Shown one piece after another: positions 19,348 through 28,733 of a stretch of DNA of 64,000 nt. Below the pieces are notes generated by a model. The model saw only the letters and a program-made list of their open reading frames with translations. It searched no databases and was not told the origin of the DNA. Position 1 is the stretch's first letter. Every line of letters starts with the position of its first letter. A program made the translations under genes and the position numbers. This DNA is from an uncultured Psychrobacter sp. (GTDB taxonomy: Bacteria > Pseudomonadota > Gammaproteobacteria > Pseudomonadales > Moraxellaceae), in assembly GCF_947500265.1 (NCBI RefSeq), contig NZ_CANMRN010000004.1, forward strand, positions 248,001 to 312,000, read 5' to 3'.

Positions 19348-19692
19348 ATGAGTCCTACTACGATTGCTTACGGTTATCTGACTATTGCCATTATATGCGA
19401 AGTGGTGGGTACGACTTTTTTGGTAAAGTCAGAACAGTTCACCCGTTTGGTACCAACTTTGATGATGGGTGCGCTCTATGCGGTTTCATTTTATCTGTTG
19501 GCTCAGACGCTCAAAACCATACCGCTAGGTATTGCGTACGCACTGTGGGGCGGGCTTGGGATTGTACTAACCTCACTCGCTGGTGTAGTGCTATTCAAGC
19601 AAAATCTTGATACAGCAGCAGTGGTCGGGATCGCGATGATTGTCGGCGGTGTTGTTGTAATGAACTTATTGTCTAATTCTGTGGTGCATTGA
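19348..19692 (+). CDS. small multidrug resistance (SMR) family transporter
   Basis: 114 residues with four membrane helices. The essential glutamate of the family is Glu18 in the first helix (IICEVVGTTFL, equivalent to EmrE Glu14), and the helix 3 motif IAYALWGGLG is conserved. SMR proteins exchange protons for quaternary cations; some members also carry choline or betaine. It ends two bases before the TetR gene, and the choline oxidation genes follow on the same strand. It may therefore export toxic quaternary amines or handle osmolytes. Confidence 0.9.
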   Translation: MSPTTIAYGYLTIAIICEVVGTTFLVKSEQFTRLVPTLMMGALYAVSFYLLAQTLKTIPLGIAYALWGGLGIVLTSLAGVVLFKQNLDTAAVVGIAMIVGGVVVMNLLSNSVVH

Positions 19693-19693
19693 T

Positions 19694-20263
19694 ATGGAAA
19701 ATGCTTATAAGCGTAAAAAACAGCCAGAAGTCATTCGTCGTGCGTTGTTAGATCAGGCAGCACGTATCACATTGGAGCAGGGCTTATCTAAAGTGACTTT
19801 TCAGGCAGTCGCTGATGCGGTTGGGGTGACGAAGGGTGGTGTGATGCATCATTTTTCTACCAAAAACGCACTCGTGCTAGAAGTCTTCAATGATGCAATG
19901 GCTAAGTTTGAGGCAGAAGTAAACGCAGCAATGGCTGATGATCCTGTTAAGTACGGTTCATTTACCCGCGCTTATATAGATGCCACTATCAGCCTCGGCG
20001 AGCAAGGGCAGGAAGAATATGATAACCAAGCGACCTTATATGTGCTGATGTTAGGCGATAGCGAGCTGCGTGAATTGTGGGCTAAATGGGCGAATGAGCA
20101 ACTCAAAAAACATGCAACAACGGATAATACCGAGACGTTATGTATGGTTCGCCTTGTCGCTGACGGTATTTGGCTCTCAGACTTTTCAGGCATCGATATC
20201 GCAGACAAACAGTCATTACGCGATCGCTTGATAAAAATGACGCAACAAGACTTTGATTTATAA
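19694..20263 (+). CDS. TetR family transcriptional regulator
   Basis: 189 residues. The N-terminal helix-turn-helix is at about 20-55 (LSKVTFQAVADAVGVTKGGVMHHF), followed by a helical ligand domain. The position before betB-betA recalls BetI, but the HTH and the C-terminal half (LMLGDSELRELWAKWANEQL) do not look like BetI; they fit the TetR proteins found with SMR pumps. Placed one base after the SMR stop, it is probably the local repressor of the pump and perhaps of the bet genes. Confidence 0.88.
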   Translation: MENAYKRKKQPEVIRRALLDQAARITLEQGLSKVTFQAVADAVGVTKGGVMHHFSTKNALVLEVFNDAMAKFEAEVNAAMADDPVKYGSFTRAYIDATISLGEQGQEEYDNQATLYVLMLGDSELRELWAKWANEQLKKHATTDNTETLCMVRLVADGIWLSDFSGIDIADKQSLRDRLIKMTQQDFDL

Positions 20264-20301
20264 GACAACACTGATTTATAAAATAATTTTTACTTCACTA
20301 T

Positions 20302-20333
20302 TTAAAGACTAAATTTCTTAAAGACTAAATTTC
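20302..20333. repeat. perfect 16-bp tandem repeat (2 copies) upstream of betB
   Basis: TTAAAGACTAAATTTC occurs twice without a gap, about 95 bases before the betB start. It could be a pair of regulator sites or a recent slippage duplication. Confidence 0.8.
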
Positions 20334-20426
20334 GAAACTTAACTAACGACGACACTATTCGGCTTCAGTACTTTTACACAGTTACTTTTATATAGCTACT
20401 TTTGCCAATCGTCCTAAGGAGAATTT

Positions 20427-21929
20427 ATGACTGATTTTAATAATTTGACAGATATTATCGATTTAGACCAAGTACAAACAGCTTATATCAACGGTCGCTA
20501 TCTAGCGGTTGATGAGTCGCTAGCGACTTTTGAAGATATCAATCCAGCCACTGGTGAAGTATTGGCAACGATTCAGCAAACGAGCAATGAGCAGATTGAT
20601 GAAGCCGTAAAAGCCGCACATAAAGGTCAAAAAGTTTGGGCGGCGATGACAGCGGTCGAGCGTGGCCGAATTTTATCAAAGGCTGTTGAGATATTGCGTA
20701 CGCGCAATGATGTGTTGGCACTACTTGAGACCAAAGACACAGGTAAAGCCTACTCTGAGACGAAGTATGTCGATATCGTCACTGGTGCTGATGTCGTTGA
20801 ATACTATGCAGGTCTGGCACCGATGATTGAGGGTCGTCAGATTCCATTGCGTGATACTAGCTTTGTCTATACTCGCCGCGAGCCACTTGGCGTAGTCGCA
20901 GGTATTGGTGCGTGGAACTATCCGATTCAAATCGCGATGTGGAAAGCAGCACCAGCATTGGCTGCCGGTAATGCGATGATTTTTAAGCCATCAGAAGTGA
21001 CACCATTGACGGCATTGAAACTGGCAGAGATATTGACCGAAGCTGGATTACCAGATGGTGTGTTCAACGTGGTACAAGGTAACTATGAAGTGGGTCAAGC
21101 GCTAACCGAACACCCAGATATCGCAAAAGTATCGTTCACAGGTGGCGTACCGACTGGCAAAAAAGTCATGTCGAGCGCGGCAAGCTCATCTCTAAAAGAC
21201 GTAACCTTAGAGCTTGGTGGTAAATCGCCATTGATCATATTTGATGATGCAGATATCGATACCGCTGCTGACATCGCTATGATGGCCAACTTCTATAGTA
21301 CGGGTCAGGTATGTACCAATGGTACGCGTGTATTCGTTCCTAAAGCACTACAAGCCAAATTCGAGCAAGCGATCTTAACTCGTGTTGAGCGTATTAAGCT
21401 AGGCGATCCAATGGATGAGAACATCAATATGGGTCCATTGGTTAGCTTCCCGCATATGGAGCGCGTGCTTGGCTATATTGAACAAGGTAAGGCTAGTGGT
21501 GCACGCCTGCTAACAGGTGGCGCACGCGTTACAACGAACGAGCTTGTAAACGGCGCATTTGTCGCACCGACAGTATTCACTGATTGCACAGATGATATGA
21601 CTATCGTACGCGAAGAAATCTTTGGCCCAGTGATGTCGATATTGACGTACGAGACCGAAGAAGAGGTCATTCGCCGTGCTAATGATACCGATTATGGCTT
21701 GGCCGCTGGGGTTGTGACTGCAGATCTAAAACGCGCGCATCGAGTCATCGCTCAGATCGAGGCTGGCATCTGCTGGTTGAATACGTGGGGCGAGTCGGCA
21801 GCACAAATGCCAGTAGGCGGCTATAAGCATTCTGGTATCGGCCGCGAAAACGGTATCGAAGCGCTCGAACACTATACTCAGACCAAATCTATCCAAGTAG
21901 AGTTGGGTGCGTTTGAATCTGTCTTTTAA
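20427..21929 (+). CDS. betB: betaine aldehyde dehydrogenase BetB
   Basis: 500 residues. The active-site glutamate lies in LELGGKSPL (about 261) and the cysteine in [15 protein letters not shown] (about 295), the latter being the BetB hallmark. It oxidises betaine aldehyde to glycine betaine with NAD(P) in the cytoplasm, the second step of choline conversion. AAGGAGAA stands 6 bases before the ATG. betA follows after 117 bases, so both steps are probably co-expressed. Confidence 0.94.
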   Translation: MTDFNNLTDIIDLDQVQTAYINGRYLAVDESLATFEDINPATGEVLATIQQTSNEQIDEAVKAAHKGQKVWAAMTAVERGRILSKAVEILRTRNDVLALLETKDTGKAYSETKYVDIVTGADVVEYYAGLAPMIEGRQIPLRDTSFVYTRREPLGVVAGIGAWNYPIQIAMWKAAPALAAGNAMIFKPSEVTPLTALKLAEILTEAGLPDGVFNVVQGNYEVGQALTEHPDIAKVSFTGGVPTGKKVMSSAASSSLKDVTLELGGKSPLIIFDDADIDTAADIAMMANFYSTGQVCTNGTRVFVPKALQAKFEQAILTRVERIKLGDPMDENINMGPLVSFPHMERVLGYIEQGKASGARLLTGGARVTTNELVNGAFVAPTVFTDCTDDMTIVREEIFGPVMSILTYETEEEVIRRANDTDYGLAAGVVTADLKRAHRVIAQIEAGICWLNTWGESAAQMPVGGYKHSGIGRENGIEALEHYTQTKSIQVELGAFESVF

Positions 21930-22046
21930 TCAATCTTATTGAGAAAAACGAAGCCAGTAAGGTTTCTTATTAGCTTTAATTTAGCCTTTTAGGACACCTT
22001 ATTGACCCTAAACGATTTATGTTTTTTCAATATTATGGAGTATGTT

Positions 22047-23747
22047 ATGACATCAACCACACCTGAGTATGACTATATTATCGTCGGAGCAGGTTCAGCA
22101 GGAAATGTGCTGGCCACGCGTCTGACCGAAGATGCCAGTATTAAAGTACTGCTATTAGAAGCAGGTCGTCCAGATTATCGTTTTGACTTCCGTACCCAAA
22201 TGCCAGCTGCGCTTGCCATGCCGCTACAAGGGACGACTTATAATTGGGGTTATAAGACAGATCCTGAGCCATACATGAATAACCGTGTCATGGACTGTGG
22301 CCGCGGCAAAGGGCTAGGTGGCTCATCATTGATTAACGGTATGTGCTACATCCGTGGTAATGCGCTAGATTTTGACGATTGGTCTAAGATAAAAGGCCTA
22401 TCAGACTGGACGTATTCGGATTGCTTACCGTACTTCAAAAAGCTAGAAAACTGTGACGCTGGCGAGAACGACTATCATGGCGTGGGCGGTCCTGTTGAAA
22501 TGACTACCTCAAAGCCAGGGGTCAATCCACTGTTCCAAGCTATGATTGAAGCGGGCGTACAAGCGGGCTATCCACGCACCGAAGATCTAAACGGTTATCA
22601 GCAAGAAGGTTTTGGTCCGATGGATCGATTCGTGACGCCTAATGGTCGCCGTGCATCAACGGCTCGCGGCTATCTTGACCGTGCCAAACCACGTAGCAAT
22701 ATTACGATTTTGACAGGTGCATTGACTGACGTAATTTTATTTGACGGCAAACGCGCTGTCGGTGTCAAAGTCGAGCACGAAGGCCAGACCAAAAACTTCC
22801 ATGCCGCTCGTGAAGTGATTGTCTCATCTGGTGCGATTGCCTCACCGCAACTGTTGCAACGTTCAGGTATCGGCCCTGGTCAGTGGTTAAAAGACGCTGG
22901 CGTGACTGAAATATTGGATCTGCCAGGTGTTGGTAATAACTTACAAGACCATTTAGAGCTGTATATGCAGTATGAATGTAAACTGCCAGTGTCAATCGCG
23001 CCTGCCAATAAATGGTGGAATAAGCCTGCGATTGGGGCAGAATGGTTATTCAATGGCACAGGTCTTGGTGCGTCTAACCAATTCGAAGGTGGCGGCTTCA
23101 TCCGTACGGATGAGAAGTTTACCCATCCAAACATTCAGTATCATTTCTTACCACTAGCTGTACGCTACGATGGCCGCAGTGCTGTGAAATCGCATAGCTT
23201 CCAAGCACACGTCGGCTCACTGCGCTCACCAAGCCGTGGCCGCGTCAAGCTAAAATCACGTGATCCGAAAGCACATCCAAGTATCTTGTTTAACTACATG
23301 TCACATGATCAAGACTGGCAAGAGTTCCGTGCTGCGATGCGTATTACGCGTGAAATCATGCATCAGCCAGCACTGGACCCTTATCGTGGTCGTGCAATTG
23401 CACCGACCGATGATCTGGTCACCGACGCCCAGCTAGATGAATACGTACGTAATCATAGTGAGACGGCTTATCATCCATCTTGTACCTGCGCGATGGGCGA
23501 AGATAACGATTCGGTAGTGAATGGCGAAGGTCTGGTACATGGTATTGATGGCTTGCGAGTCGTCGATGCGTCTATCATGCCAAACATTATTAGTGGTAAT
23601 CTCAATGCCACGACTATTATGTTAGCAGAAAAAATCGTCGATAAGATGAGAGGCGTACAGTTGCCACGTTCAACGGCAGATTATTACGTGGCCAATGGTG
23701 CACCGCTGCGCTCAGAGCCGATGCGTGATTATCTCTCGACGGTGTAG
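22047..23747 (+). CDS. betA: choline dehydrogenase BetA
   Basis: 566 residues from the ATG at 22047, chosen because GGAG lies 6 bases upstream; the frame also opens at a TTG at 22002. FAD motif [13 protein letters not shown] starts at about residue 14; the GMC signature [18 protein letters not shown] and the C-terminal HPSCTCAMG (about 476, with the catalytic His) are those of BetA. It oxidises choline to betaine aldehyde at the membrane, feeding quinone. It acts with BetB and the BetT importer that follows. Confidence 0.94.
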   Translation: MTSTTPEYDYIIVGAGSAGNVLATRLTEDASIKVLLLEAGRPDYRFDFRTQMPAALAMPLQGTTYNWGYKTDPEPYMNNRVMDCGRGKGLGGSSLINGMCYIRGNALDFDDWSKIKGLSDWTYSDCLPYFKKLENCDAGENDYHGVGGPVEMTTSKPGVNPLFQAMIEAGVQAGYPRTEDLNGYQQEGFGPMDRFVTPNGRRASTARGYLDRAKPRSNITILTGALTDVILFDGKRAVGVKVEHEGQTKNFHAAREVIVSSGAIASPQLLQRSGIGPGQWLKDAGVTEILDLPGVGNNLQDHLELYMQYECKLPVSIAPANKWWNKPAIGAEWLFNGTGLGASNQFEGGGFIRTDEKFTHPNIQYHFLPLAVRYDGRSAVKSHSFQAHVGSLRSPSRGRVKLKSRDPKAHPSILFNYMSHDQDWQEFRAAMRITREIMHQPALDPYRGRAIAPTDDLVTDAQLDEYVRNHSETAYHPSCTCAMGEDNDSVVNGEGLVHGIDGLRVVDASIMPNIISGNLNATTIMLAEKIVDKMRGVQLPRSTADYYVANGAPLRSEPMRDYLSTV

Positions 23748-23808
23748 GCTGCGATATAAACCTGCATGCAGGATACTGAATAAATAACGATATGAGAAAA
23801 TTTTAACC

Positions 23809-23837
23809 AAAAGGCCTTTCCAAGTAGAGGCCTTTTT
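23809..23837 (+). terminator. terminator after betA
   Basis: AAAAGGCCT pairs with AGGCCTTTT across a 10-base loop and ends in T residues. It separates betBA from betT. Confidence 0.75.
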
Positions 23838-23920
23838 TATCAACGCTAACGTATTAGAATAATGAATACCGTTCAGGTTGAATTTGTTTATAATTTTATT
23901 AGCTTTTTATTTATTGGTAC

Positions 23921-24000
23921 TGCTTTGTCCGTCATGCGGTTGGTTCCACGTATACGGTTATAGATCATCAGTCTACTATTAGACGATGCCGGACAAAGCA
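23921..24000 (+). promoter_or_regulatory. candidate structured leader or operator pair upstream of betT
   Basis: TGCTTTGTCCG (23921-23931) and CGGACAAAGCA (23990-24000) are perfect complements 58 bases apart, with CAT/ATG extending the pairing after one mismatch. Smaller hairpins lie inside (GTCT-ACTATT-AGAC and a self-complementary CGTATACG). The closed 80-base structure ends 26 bases before the betT ribosome site. Either an RNA leader or two inverted operator halves would fit. Confidence 0.5.
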
Positions 24001-24038
24001 ATATCGGACCCTGTTTAATTTACCTATTGAGGTCTTTT

Positions 24039-26084
24039 ATGTACAGTTCGCCATCACAAGATGTGACGAAACCTCTGACCCTAAACAAAACCGTGTTTAT
24101 GGGCTCAGCTATTATTTCTATTTTATTGATAATCTGGACCATCGCTTTTCCAGATTATAGTGAGGCCTTGTTGAGCGCTAGCATGACTTGGGTATCAGAC
24201 AAGTTTGGCTGGTATTATATGTTGGTGGTTGCTGCTTATAGTATCTTTGCGTTGTTTGTTGGTTTTTCTAAGTACGGTGATATAAAGCTTGGTCAAGACC
24301 ACGAAAAAGCACAATTTCCGTTTTTAGCGTGGGCGGCCATGCTGTTCTCAGCAGGTATTGGTATTGACCTGTTGTTCTTTGGTGCCTCTGAGCCTTTAAT
24401 GCATTATTTGACCCCGCATACAGGCCTAGAGCCTGCGAGTGCTGAGGCCATGCGCGAAGCACTTGCTCAGACTTTCTTGCACTGGGGTCTACACGGTTGG
24501 GGTATTTATGCGCTGATCGGTATGGCGCTGGCTTATTTTGCTTATCGCAAAAACATGCCGCTGGCGTTACGCTCGCCGTTGACTCCGATATTTGGTGAAC
24601 GTTTAATCAAAGGTTGGTTAGGCGATGGTATTGATACCTTCGGCGTCGTCTGTACGTTGATGGGTATTGCAACCAGTTTAGGTATTGGGGTATTGCAGGC
24701 CAATGCTGGCTTGACCCATGTGTTCGGTATCGAATCTAGCAAAACAGTTCAGGCGCTCATCATCGTAGGTGTCGTCGCTGCAGCCGCTATTTCTGCGATG
24801 ACAGGTGTCGAGAAAGGCGTTCGTCGTCTATCTGAATTCAACATGTTGTCGTCAATACTGTTGTTGCTTGCCATATTGGTAATGGGCAATACGGTGTATC
24901 TATTAAATACCTTTACTCAAAATATCGGTCAATATTTCCAAACCATCATTTATAAAACCTTTGACGTTTATGCTTATGACGGTGCTGCTGGTGCCGAGTG
25001 GAAATCTTGGTGGACGATATTTTTCTGGGCATGGTGGGTTGCTTGGGCACCATTTGTAGGTCTATTTATTGCACGTATTAGCCGTGGCCGTACGTTGCGC
25101 GAGTTTGTATTTGGCGTGATGTTTATTCCTCTTGGTTTTATCTTCGCATGGTTCTCTATCTTTGGTAATTCAGCAATAGATTTGGTTGCCAATGGCGCAA
25201 CAGAGCTTGGCGAAATCGCGGTCAATGATGCGGCAATGGGCATGTTTGCGCTGTTTGAGTACTTCCCTTACAGTGAAGTATTGTCATTTGCTGGTGTGGT
25301 TATTGGTCTTATTTTCTTTGTGACTTCTGCTGACTCAGGCGCGTTAGTATTAGCGAACTTGAGCTCAAGAGGTATGACCAATGATACCGATGCTCCTGTT
25401 TGGTTACGTCTGTTTTGGGCAGCAGCGACTGGTCTTATTACGTTAGGACTGTTATTTGCAGGTGGTTTTGCCTCATTGCAATCTGTCTCTGTCATTGCAG
25501 GTTTGCCATTCTCTATTATTCTTGTGCTCTACATGATGTCTATGTGGAAGTCGCTAAAAGAAGAAGGCAACAAGCGTAAAGCCAGTACAATCGGCACGGC
25601 AAATGTATTGGACAGCGGGAAGAGCTGGAAAGCGCGCTTGCAACGTATTGTGAGCTTCCCAGGCCATGCACAGGTTGAAAAATTCTTGCATACGGTTGTG
25701 ATGCCAGCGATGTCTGAGGTCGAAAAAGAATTTAAAGCAGGTGGTCTCAAAACCTCGTTAGATACCAAAAACCTTGCTAGTATCGGTGAAGGTATCGATG
25801 CAGGCATGGACCAAGATAGTGGTCAGGTAGACGGTCTAAAACTGCGTGTCGGTCATGGCGATGAAGATGACTTTATTTATGAAGTTAATCTAATTAAAGC
25901 GCATCGTCCTAACTTTACATTGAGCACATCTACCAAGCACGCAGAGTACTACTACCGTGCGGAAGTGTTCTTAAGTGAAGGCTCGCAAGAGTATGACTTG
26001 GTTGGCTACTCAAAAGAGCAAGTATTGGTTGATATCTTAAATCAGTACGAGCGTCATTTGCAGTATCTGCATTTAGAGCGTTAA
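24039..26084 (+). CDS. betT: BCCT family choline transporter BetT
   Basis: 681 residues from the ATG at 24039; TTGAGG lies 6 bases upstream, and an in-frame TTG at 24027 is part of that site. Twelve membrane helices end at about residue 510. The BCCT signature is present in WWTIFFWAWWVAWAPFVG and GASEPLMHY. The cytoplasmic C-terminal domain of about 170 residues is what distinguishes long BetT proteins, whose tail is known to tune transport to osmotic state. It imports choline for BetA/BetB. A strong terminator follows. Confidence 0.92.
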   Translation: MYSSPSQDVTKPLTLNKTVFMGSAIISILLIIWTIAFPDYSEALLSASMTWVSDKFGWYYMLVVAAYSIFALFVGFSKYGDIKLGQDHEKAQFPFLAWAAMLFSAGIGIDLLFFGASEPLMHYLTPHTGLEPASAEAMREALAQTFLHWGLHGWGIYALIGMALAYFAYRKNMPLALRSPLTPIFGERLIKGWLGDGIDTFGVVCTLMGIATSLGIGVLQANAGLTHVFGIESSKTVQALIIVGVVAAAAISAMTGVEKGVRRLSEFNMLSSILLLLAILVMGNTVYLLNTFTQNIGQYFQTIIYKTFDVYAYDGAAGAEWKSWWTIFFWAWWVAWAPFVGLFIARISRGRTLREFVFGVMFIPLGFIFAWFSIFGNSAIDLVANGATELGEIAVNDAAMGMFALFEYFPYSEVLSFAGVVIGLIFFVTSADSGALVLANLSSRGMTNDTDAPVWLRLFWAAATGLITLGLLFAGGFASLQSVSVIAGLPFSIILVLYMMSMWKSLKEEGNKRKASTIGTANVLDSGKSWKARLQRIVSFPGHAQVEKFLHTVVMPAMSEVEKEFKAGGLKTSLDTKNLASIGEGIDAGMDQDSGQVDGLKLRVGHGDEDDFIYEVNLIKAHRPNFTLSTSTKHAEYYYRAEVFLSEGSQEYDLVGYSKEQVLVDILNQYERHLQYLHLER

Positions 26085-26123
26085 TCAGACACACTTTTTA
26101 AGTGAAACTATCAGTAAAAATGT

Positions 26124-26158
26124 CCCCATAAGTTGAACGCAGCTTATGGGGTTTTTTT
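26124..26158 (+). terminator. terminator after betT
   Basis: CCCCATAAG (26124-26132) pairs with CTTATGGGG (26143-26151), followed by seven T. It closes the bet region. Confidence 0.9.
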
Positions 26159-26305
26159 ATGAATAACTATTTATAAATAACTATCGTTTAAGTTGAGGGT
26201 ATATCCCAAATAAGTGGCAAACAAGCACCGCAAATATAAGGTAAAATTCATTAAGATTAAATTGATCGACTGATACGCTGCAACGTATTAGCAAAGGATA
26301 CACTT

Positions 26306-26794
26306 GTGACCAAATTAAAGTACATAGCACATTACTCAGAACAGATTCAAACTCAAGCTGCTCAGCTTATAACTGATGGTAGGTTGGGCGAGTATCTGGA
26401 AAAAAAGTACCCAACTCAGCATCAAATCCAAAGCGACAAAGCGCTCTATCAGTATATAAATGAGATAAAAATCCAATACATGCGTAAGATTGGTCAGCTA
26501 TCAAATGTCAGCTATAGCAGTAAGCTCAAGGTTTTAAAACATGCCCTAGGTATCCATACCACTCAGTCTCGTATACAAGGCAGCAAGCTTAAATCGCACA
26601 ATAGCATCACGGTAGCTAGCCTATTTAAAGACGCGCCGCCAGAGTTTTTGCGCATGATTGTCGTGCATGAGTTGGCGCACTTTAAAGAGCACGATCATAA
26701 CAAAGCGTTTTATCAATTATGCTGCCATATGGAGCCTGAGTATCATCAATTTGAGCTAGATACACGCCTGTGGTTACACTGGCGCGAGTTGTAA
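26306..26794 (+). CDS. YgjP-like (DUF45/M48) metallopeptidase
   Basis: 162 residues, starting at GTG with AAAGGA 8 bases upstream. The C-terminal half has VVHELAHFKEHDHNKAF, a HExxH zinc site (His122, His126) with the third ligand in the EHDH that follows, then F(Y)xLCxHMEPEY as in YgjP-type proteins. The N-terminal half is basic and helical. The family is predicted to be a zinc protease or a metal-dependent factor, but its substrate is unknown. It stands alone between bet and a TPR gene. Confidence 0.82.
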   Translation: MTKLKYIAHYSEQIQTQAAQLITDGRLGEYLEKKYPTQHQIQSDKALYQYINEIKIQYMRKIGQLSNVSYSSKLKVLKHALGIHTTQSRIQGSKLKSHNSITVASLFKDAPPEFLRMIVVHELAHFKEHDHNKAFYQLCCHMEPEYHQFELDTRLWLHWREL

Positions 26795-26947
26795 CCCTAA
26801 TATAGTCAACAACCTTAACAAGGTTCATAATAATGTTAATAACAGCCACATAAATATCGTGTTCTTCTCTGTAGCAATCATCTGAGCCGCTAGAATTACG
26901 TTATAATCCTAACCACACACGATATAGTCAATAAAAGGTTGTAAACA

Positions 26948-27370
26948 ATGATTAATACCAAAATATATAAAGCTATTTACACCTTAGCTGAAGAGTTGTT
27001 GGAAGCGGATCGCAGAGGCAATCAAGAAAAATTTGATTCGTTATATGCTGAACTAAACGCCATTTGTACCGATAATGAAGGCACTGACAAAGACCACCCA
27101 GAACAATGGGAAACGCTTGCTGATTTCACAGAAGATTTGGACGCAGCACTAGTGATTTATGACAAAGCATTGGCCAAGGCTACTGCCATTAACTCAAAAG
27201 ACCATATGTCATCGATTGCTTTTTCTATGGCGGTGCTACAGCTTGAGACAGGTGAAAAAGAAGCCGCTATCCAAAGCCTACAAAATGCCAAAGTCACAGC
27301 CAATAAAATAGAAGATAAAGAGTTCAAGGTTGAGATTGATGAGATGCTTACGAAGCTATTGGCAGAGTAG
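26948..27370 (+). CDS. TPR-like helical protein
   Basis: 140 residues. Helical pairs of about 34 residues (DLDAALVIYDKALAKATAIN and MAVLQLETGEKEAAIQSLQN) have the spacing of tetratricopeptide repeats, so a protein-protein contact role is likely. It has no signal peptide or membrane segment and is acidic. AAAGG precedes the ATG. No partner can be read from the neighbours. Confidence 0.7.
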   Translation: MINTKIYKAIYTLAEELLEADRRGNQEKFDSLYAELNAICTDNEGTDKDHPEQWETLADFTEDLDAALVIYDKALAKATAINSKDHMSSIAFSMAVLQLETGEKEAAIQSLQNAKVTANKIEDKEFKVEIDEMLTKLLAE

Positions 27371-27501
27371 TTTTGATTATAGTCAATCCTCTATAAACTG
27401 GGTACGGTGTCAGTCTTGCCTAGCCTACTACTTGTAGTGCTTTCACTCGGCTTCCTTGTATTCAAGTTATATTGAACCGATTATAAATAGGGTAATCAGT
27501 T
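27371..27501. other. GC-richer non-coding stretch, possible dispersed repeat
   Basis: This gap is compositionally unlike the AT-rich gaps around it and contains phrases such as GCCTAGCCTACTACTTGTAG with a small palindrome (ACTACTTGTAGT). It resembles a degenerate dispersed element, but no second copy is visible in the window, so this is a weak call. Confidence 0.25.
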
Positions 27502-28656
27502 ATGCAAGACATACCTGTAGTAATCGTTGGTGGTGGGTTAAGTGGATTATATTCCGCCTTTTTATTAGAGCAAAAGGGTATAGCTTATAGACTCCTAGAG
27601 GCGCGTGTTACCTTGGGTGGTCGCATTACAGTTGCTAAATATTCAGATGCACACACTGTTAATAACAGTACTGATATCGATCAAGCAGAATCAAGCGCCG
27701 CGTTCGACTTGGGACCATCTTGGTTTTGGCCTGATTATCAAACGCAGTTAAGTACGCTTATTGAATCGTTAGATTTATCACGTTTTGCGCAGTTCAAAGA
27801 AGGCGATATGATGGTTGAGCGCGCTGCCAATCAGCCACCTGTGCGTATGCAAGGTTATAAAAGCGCACCACCTTCTATGCGGCTAGTCGGTGGTATGGCC
27901 GCGTTGACTGATACGCTATATGCTCGCCTAGATGCTAGTTGCATCTTGACCAGTCAAACGGTAAAGCAATTAAGTAAGACATCTCAATATATTGAAGTAC
28001 AGAGCGAAGATACTTCTGGACATGTGACCGGACATATGACGACGTTCCGAGCGCAGCATGTGCTACTGGCGTTACCGCCTCGATTGGTAGAAGGTCGGAT
28101 AGTATTTCAGCCAGCGCTACCGCAAGACTTAAGTGGACAGTGGCGCGAGACAGCTACTTGGATGGCGCCCCATGCCAAATACGTCGCTGTTTATGAATCA
28201 CCATTTTGGCGAGATGCTGGTCTCTCGGGTGCTGCGCGCAGTGCGATAGGGCCGCTTACTGAGATACATGATGCCTCGACATTAGAGAACGATGGGGCAT
28301 TGTTTGGTTTCTTTGGCGTTCCTGCTCAAGTACGTCAGAGCGTTTCTGATACGGTGCTAAAAGAACATTGCCGTGCCCAGTTAGTGCGACTATTTGGTGA
28401 TCAGGCAAGTACTCCAAAAGCTGAATATCTCAAAGACTGGGCACAGGATCCATTAACAGCGATGCCTGCTGATGCCAGCGGCAACGGTCAGCATGCAGTA
28501 GCTCCGCCATCCAAACCAAAGACAGGCGTGTGGCAAGACTGTCTAACAGGTTGTGGTAGTGAGTGGTCAGCGCAGTTCCCTGGATATGTCGCTGGAGCAA
28601 TTGATGCAGCAACCGTCGCTGTAAGAAGCTTACCTGCTGACATTTTATGCCAGTAG
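27502..28656 (+). CDS. flavin-containing amine oxidase family protein (cytoplasmic)
   Basis: 384 residues, shorter than the usual 430-460. The FAD motif VGGGLSGLYSAFLLEQKG (from residue 9) and LEARVTLGGRI follow the amine oxidase pattern, as do DLGPSWFWPDY and RLVGGMAALTD. The end (YVAGAIDAATVAV) contains the second FAD contact. There is no signal peptide, in contrast to the exported enzyme at 34382. It probably oxidises an amine or is a related protoporphyrinogen-oxidase-like flavoprotein; the substrate is unknown. Confidence 0.82.
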   Translation: MQDIPVVIVGGGLSGLYSAFLLEQKGIAYRLLEARVTLGGRITVAKYSDAHTVNNSTDIDQAESSAAFDLGPSWFWPDYQTQLSTLIESLDLSRFAQFKEGDMMVERAANQPPVRMQGYKSAPPSMRLVGGMAALTDTLYARLDASCILTSQTVKQLSKTSQYIEVQSEDTSGHVTGHMTTFRAQHVLLALPPRLVEGRIVFQPALPQDLSGQWRETATWMAPHAKYVAVYESPFWRDAGLSGAARSAIGPLTEIHDASTLENDGALFGFFGVPAQVRQSVSDTVLKEHCRAQLVRLFGDQASTPKAEYLKDWAQDPLTAMPADASGNGQHAVAPPSKPKTGVWQDCLTGCGSEWSAQFPGYVAGAIDAATVAVRSLPADILCQ

Positions 28657-28733
28657 CTATGAGGGTGCTGTTGTAAGCTATACAAAAGCCATCCAACATG
28701 ACTAAGAAAATTCGTCATCCAATAGGATAGTCG

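Noticed and set aside
19323..19610. 95-codon frame overlapping the SMR gene in another frame
   Set aside because: The SMR frame holds the conserved Glu18 and WGG motifs; the other frame is cysteine-rich noise.
19694..20263. Calling the TetR gene betI
   Set aside because: Position fits, but the helix-turn-helix and ligand domain do not resemble BetI; left as an unnamed TetR regulator.
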